A stretch of DNA of 64,000 nt. Origin: Paenibacillus planticolens (GTDB lineage: Bacteria; Bacillota; Bacilli; Paenibacillales; NBRC-103111). Shown one piece after another: positions 60,793 through 64,000 of this stretch. The notes under the pieces are model-generated. The model worked only from the letters and a program-made list of their open reading frames with translations. It was not told the DNA's origin and did not search any database. Each line of letters opens with the position of its first letter. The stretch's first letter is position 1. The translations under genes were made by a program, and so were the position numbers. The stretch spans positions 124,001-188,000 of the forward strand of contig NZ_WHNZ01000064.1 in NCBI RefSeq assembly GCF_013141725.1, given 5' to 3'.

Positions 60793-61932
60793 CTATAATA
60801 ACGAAACCAGCATCCGTTCAAGTTCTTCAGGCGATATTTCAACAGGATTATTGTCCATTCTTCCCTTTGTGTAAGAGTGAGACACAATATTGCGGATCCC
60901 CTCGACAGTAACACCATATTGGCCAAGACTGCTCGATAATCCATATAAGTTATAAATATTTCGAATGAAATCGTCTACTTCATCCATATCCGCTGCTCCA
61001 AATGCATGCATTAATTTATCCGGTTCTATCAATGCATCAAGGTTATGTCTCATAACCGAAGCTAACGTTATGCTGGCCGCAATACCATGATCAATGCCAT
61101 AAAGCATCGTAAGCGGATAAGATATCGAATGGCAGGCCGTCGTTCTCGTATTGCTGAAAGCCATTCCAGCCAGCACGCTTGCTAACGACAATTGCTCTCT
61201 CCATACCAGATTATCCGGCTGTTCGATTAATAATGGGAGAGTTCGCCGAATTCGTTCTATGGCTTCCAGTGAATACACTCTGGTAATGGCATTGGTATGT
61301 ACGGACCAATACGCTTCGGTTGCATGGCACAAGGCATCCAGTGCAGTAGCAACGCTTAAACGCAGCGGCATCGTAACGGTCAGCTCCGGAAGAATGAAAG
61401 CTGCACTAGCATACAGCCTCTCATCGGAAACCGAATATTTGCTGCCGTGTTCTTCGTCCCACACAGTCGCCCAGGAGGTGACCTCAGAGCCCGTTCCCGA
61501 TGTCGTCGGTATCCCGATCCACGGAGTAAAATGCGGCTCCTCACGGTAACGCTCACTTGTAATCGCTTCTCGCACTTCGGCTGCCGTTTGATACGTCTTG
61601 CTCTGCAAGGCTGACAAGACCTTGGCTGCATCCATCACACTGCCTCCGCCAATTGCCACAATAAGTTCATAGTCAAAAGAGCCGATCTCCTGTTTCAGCT
61701 TCAATATATCTGCAACATTAGGATTATTCAGAGTTACCTCAATCACCGACGTTTCTTTCAAAGAAAGTGTGTTCATGACAGGCTGTAAACAATCGCTCTT
61801 CTCAACACCCGCCCCCCTCGTAAGAAGCAACACTCTCTTAATGTCTGCATATCGCTTTTCGAACAAATTGGCGAATGATTCCGCAGAAGCCGATCCGAAG
61901 GATACTGCTACCGGATTATAGAATTGATTCAT
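60793..61932 (-). CDS. Iron-type (group III) alcohol dehydrogenase, phosphonoacetaldehyde reductase-like
   Basis: 379 residues. NAD-binding GGGS at 95-98, IPTTSGTGSEVT at 141-152, and metal ligands Asp199, His203, His268 and His282 (DALCHATEAY, HSISYPLTMLYGIDHG). Its ATG overlaps the stop of the phosphonoacetaldehyde hydrolase gene, so the two are translationally coupled. By context it probably interconverts phosphonoacetaldehyde and 2-hydroxyethylphosphonate. No phnW transaminase is present, so oxidation of 2-hydroxyethylphosphonate would be a way to feed PhnX. That role is inferred. Confidence 0.87.
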   Translation of the reverse strand: MNQFYNPVAVSFGSASAESFANLFEKRYADIKRVLLLTRGAGVEKSDCLQPVMNTLSLKETSVIEVTLNNPNVADILKLKQEIGSFDYELIVAIGGGSVMDAAKVLSALQSKTYQTAAEVREAITSERYREEPHFTPWIGIPTTSGTGSEVTSWATVWDEEHGSKYSVSDERLYASAAFILPELTVTMPLRLSVATALDALCHATEAYWSVHTNAITRVYSLEAIERIRRTLPLLIEQPDNLVWREQLSLASVLAGMAFSNTRTTACHSISYPLTMLYGIDHGIAASITLASVMRHNLDALIEPDKLMHAFGAADMDEVDDFIRNIYNLYGLSSSLGQYGVTVEGIRNIVSHSYTKGRMDNNPVEISPEELERMLVSLL

Positions 61933-62738
61933 CTCATTCCCCCCTCCATGCTGCGTTCAAGCTCCTCAATGACAGCCGGAAGTTGAACGATTGAGCTGAC
62001 AATATAGTCTGCTCCTGCTTGCTCGAACGTTAATCTCGTCTGATTCATTCGTTCAGCGAGTTCATCGGCAGGCATATTCTGGACTTCGGCCTGTGTTAAG
62101 CCAAGCTCACTGCTTCCTTGTATGACGGCGACTGTCCAAACCCCCGCATTCCTGCCTTCGTGAATGTCGGACACCGTATCTCCAACCTTGATGACTAATT
62201 TCGGCGGATAGATGCCGAGCTCGACCAAGTTCTGAAATATCATATACGGATAAGGTCTTCCTGCCTTTACTTGATCAGAAGCTATCATGAAATCTGGCGA
62301 ATAACCCTTTCGCTTTGCTTCCGGAACGATGATTTCCATCATGCCTGATGTATATCCGGTCGTCGATCCAATGGCAATCCCCGCTTCGCGAAGCTGACTC
62401 ACCGTTTCTAAAGCACCCGGGATCGGATCCGTATACACTTTCAACGATTCCATTAAAATGGCCTCAAATCGAACATAGAGCCGATCAACATCCTCCTTGA
62501 CGGCTTCCGTTCCGAAAGTGGCCATCCATGCAGTCTTTACTCTTTCCATTTGCAAAATAGCTTGAATATGATCCCATTTCAGAAGGCCCATTGGAATTCT
62601 GGCTTCCCGAATCGTGATGGGTACTCCCGCTTCTTCAAAAGTTTGAATAAATGCATGCATAGGCGCGAAGCAACCGTAATCAATCACTGTGCCGGCCCAA
62701 TCGAAAATAACTGCCTTTATGCGTTCTTTATACGTCAT
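61929..62738 (-). CDS. phnX: Phosphonoacetaldehyde hydrolase (phosphonatase)
   Basis: 269 residues of the HAD superfamily. VIFDWAGTVIDYG carries nucleophile Asp13, and PMGLLKWDHI carries the Schiff-base Lys54 that defines phosphonatases. Late KVGDTVSDIHEGRNAG holds the magnesium-binding Asp residues. It cleaves phosphonoacetaldehyde to acetaldehyde and phosphate. GAGGAG precedes the ATG. It is the first gene after the DeoR regulator and is coupled to the alcohol dehydrogenase gene. Confidence 0.95.
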   Translation of the reverse strand: MTYKERIKAVIFDWAGTVIDYGCFAPMHAFIQTFEEAGVPITIREARIPMGLLKWDHIQAILQMERVKTAWMATFGTEAVKEDVDRLYVRFEAILMESLKVYTDPIPGALETVSQLREAGIAIGSTTGYTSGMMEIIVPEAKRKGYSPDFMIASDQVKAGRPYPYMIFQNLVELGIYPPKLVIKVGDTVSDIHEGRNAGVWTVAVIQGSSELGLTQAEVQNMPADELAERMNQTRLTFEQAGADYIVSSIVQLPAVIEELERSMEGGMR

Positions 62739-62803
62739 CTTGACTCCTCATTTCGCGTTGTTGTCTTTGATAGTTCCAATTATAGATGGGAACAACGCAA
62801 AAA

Positions 62804-62819
62804 CGCAATACGAATTGCG
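62804..62819. promoter_or_regulatory. Candidate DeoR operator upstream of phnX
   Basis: CGCAAT-ACGA-ATTGCG is a perfect inverted repeat in the 158-bp gap before phnX. Two further direct ACGCAA copies lie just beside it. It is the likely binding site of the adjacent DeoR regulator. Confidence 0.45.
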
Positions 62820-62885
62820 ATATTTTACGTATTTTTAACAAATATATGCTGTTATTTGCCGTTTTTAACATAGAGAAAACATAAT

Positions 62886-62916
62886 AAAAACGCAAGCTAC
62901 GATAAGCTTGCGTTTA
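62886..62916 (-). terminator. Terminator overlapping the deoR stop codon
   Basis: On the minus strand AAACGCAAGC pairs with GCTTGCGTTT across TTATCGTA and is followed by TTATTATG. The left arm is coding and the TAG stop lies in the loop, so ribosomes reaching the stop would cover the hairpin. Confidence 0.7.
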
Positions 62917-63673
62917 TGATCGAGATATTATGTTTTTTATAGGTATCCAGCATGTCCTTATTCATAAAAGAATCCGTTACAATCGAATCAATCTGATCCA
63001 AACCGCTAATATTCAGATAAGATACCGTTTCGAATTTGCTCGAATCTGCAACAACGACCTTCCGCTTTGCGCTCTTCAGCATCGCATTGATAACCTCCGC
63101 CTCCCCTTGGCGAAAATCAGTGAGTCCCTTCTCAATGGAAATCGCATTAATGCTGATGAATGCAAGGTCAATATTGAAATTCATGATTTCTTGCTCGATA
63201 GAGCGCCCGTACAAAGAGAACTCCTCATGATTCAGATAGCCTCCCGGTATAATAACCGTGAACCCTTTCTTGGCAGCCAAAATGTCCGCGATGCGCAAAG
63301 AATTGGTTATGACCGTAAGTTTTTCGAAGCGAGCGGCGAGCCGCTTGGCAACCTCGATATTCGTCGTGCCGGCATTGAGAGAGACTGCTTGATACTCACT
63401 TACCAATTCGACCGCATACGCGGCTAATTCCTGCTTCCTTTCGTTTTGCGTAATTTTACGCTTAAAGAACACTTGATTCGTAGCTAACTCATCTCTTTTG
63501 GAAACCGCGCCACCATGTACGCGCTGTAGCTTATCCTCCTGCTCTAACCGTTCAAGATCCCTGCGAACCGTATCCAGAGATACTTGCAGCAGTGACTTCA
63601 ATTCCACGACAGTGACTTGCCCTTTGGATTCCAGTTCCAACAATATTAATCGATGCCTCTCCGGTGCAAGCAT
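62897..63673 (-). CDS. DeoR-family transcriptional regulator
   Basis: 258 residues from MLAPERHRLILLELES, with GGAGGAG upstream; an earlier ATG at 63709 is less likely. The N-terminal DeoR helix-turn-helix reads VVELKSLLQVSLDTVRRDLE, followed by LQRVHGGAVSK. The C-terminal DeoR sensor domain has LNAGTTNIEVAKRLA and VVADSSKFETVSYLN. This domain usually binds a phosphorylated metabolite. It precedes phnX in the same direction; phosphonoacetaldehyde or a related phosphonate is a plausible ligand. Confidence 0.92.
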   Translation of the reverse strand: MLAPERHRLILLELESKGQVTVVELKSLLQVSLDTVRRDLERLEQEDKLQRVHGGAVSKRDELATNQVFFKRKITQNERKQELAAYAVELVSEYQAVSLNAGTTNIEVAKRLAARFEKLTVITNSLRIADILAAKKGFTVIIPGGYLNHEEFSLYGRSIEQEIMNFNIDLAFISINAISIEKGLTDFRQGEAEVINAMLKSAKRKVVVADSSKFETVSYLNISGLDQIDSIVTDSFMNKDMLDTYKKHNISIINASLS

Positions 63674-63802
63674 TTCAGATCTCCTCCGTGATTTTGCGTT
63701 TTTCAGCATTCTTTTCTTCTAAGGGTACCAAAAATGCCCCCTTGAGTAAATGTTTTTTGAAACTGGATGCCATTCGAAAAAAAAGCTATTCACTTTGAAC
63801 TG

Positions 63803-63831
63803 CTGGCAGCGGATCGGAGTCTAAGTATAAT
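63803..63831 (+). promoter_or_regulatory. Candidate promoter of the acyltransferase gene
   Basis: CTGGCA (63803-63808) and a perfect TATAAT (63826-63831) are 17 bp apart, about 36 bp before the ATG at 63867. Confidence 0.5.
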
Positions 63832-63866
63832 GTTTCAGGAATTGACACTTTGGGGGAACTAACATC

Positions 63867-64000
63867 ATGAAGGAAATCAAACACAATCATCTGCGCTATA
63901 TGCCTGGATTGGATGGGATCAGGGCGCTCTCGGTCCTTGCTGTAATTGCCTATCATCTCAACTGGGGGTGGGCTTCAGGGGGATTCTTAGGGGTAAGCGT
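63867..64000 (+). CDS. OafA/OatA-type membrane acyltransferase (partial, N-terminus)
   Basis: ATG at 63867 after GGGGGAAC opens a frame that runs off the right edge, giving 44 residues. LDGIRALSVLAVIAYHL is the signature start of the acyltransferase-3 family, with the conserved His in the first membrane helix. These proteins O-acetylate peptidoglycan, lipids or polysaccharides. It is divergent from the DeoR gene. Confidence 0.85.
   Translation, partial: MKEIKHNHLRYMPGLDGIRALSVLAVIAYHLNWGWASGGFLGVS

Overview
The window looks like chromosome of a low-GC Gram-positive of the Paenibacillaceae, most likely Paenibacillus. This rests on an SLH-domain surface protein, YesN-type AraC response regulators, MsmX-dependent sugar ABC systems without their own ATPase, a MocR/EamA divergent pair, frequent TTG/GTG starts with strong GGAGG sites, and Firmicute-type terminators. 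No rRNA, tRNA, CRISPR array, prophage or insertion sequence was recognised.

Layout. 1-3.2 kb: MocR regulator (runs off the left edge), divergent EamA exporter and an orphan PhnD phosphonate-binding lipoprotein. 3.8-10.4 kb: a secreted amidotransferase-like protein and a very large SLH-anchored OB-fold/Ig protein. 10.7-12.2 kb: an MDR oxidoreductase divergent from a MarR regulator. 12.6-36.9 kb: a glycan-foraging locus on the minus strand. It holds a sugar-binding lipoprotein, two permeases, a cytoplasmic-looking sulfatase, a YesN-type response regulator and four huge secreted glycosidases (GH2, two tandem GH84, GH27). Each glycosidase carries both a cohesin-like domain and a C-terminal dockerin. 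The enzyme set (beta-galactosidase, beta-N-acetylglucosaminidase, alpha-galactosidase-like, sulfatase) points to sulfated mucin-like or other complex glycoconjugates.

37-44.5 kb: an oligopeptide-type ABC system of unusual build: a fused double ATPase, two permeases with large extra N-terminal membrane regions, and a substrate-binding lipoprotein whose two halves are in swapped order (a circular permutation). A small protein of unknown function follows. 45.2-46.9 kb: a chemoreceptor.

47-60.3 kb: a minus-strand organosulfur-scavenging cluster. It has an HpaB-like flavin monooxygenase, an SsuD-like monooxygenase, a DszC/SfnB-like enzyme, a MetQ-MetN-MetI-type transporter whose ATPase lacks the NIL sensor domain, two DszA/NtaA-like monooxygenases flanking a single-chain DszB-DszC fusion, an aldo/keto reductase and a TetR regulator. 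60.8-63.7 kb: phosphonoacetaldehyde hydrolase, an iron-type alcohol dehydrogenase and a DeoR regulator. The right edge holds the start of an OafA-type acyltransferase.

Two intergenic repeat families occur, each in two copies about 30-57 kb apart. Family A is a ~180-bp element of four GGAACTA...TATTT units arranged forward-forward-reverse-reverse. Family B is a ~218-bp element with stems partly kept by G-U pairing. The strongest candidates for undescribed biology are the permuted binding protein and its transporter, the DszB-DszC fusion, and the glycosidases that carry cohesin and dockerin on the same chain. All functional calls come from reading the sequence and remembered family features; no database search was run.
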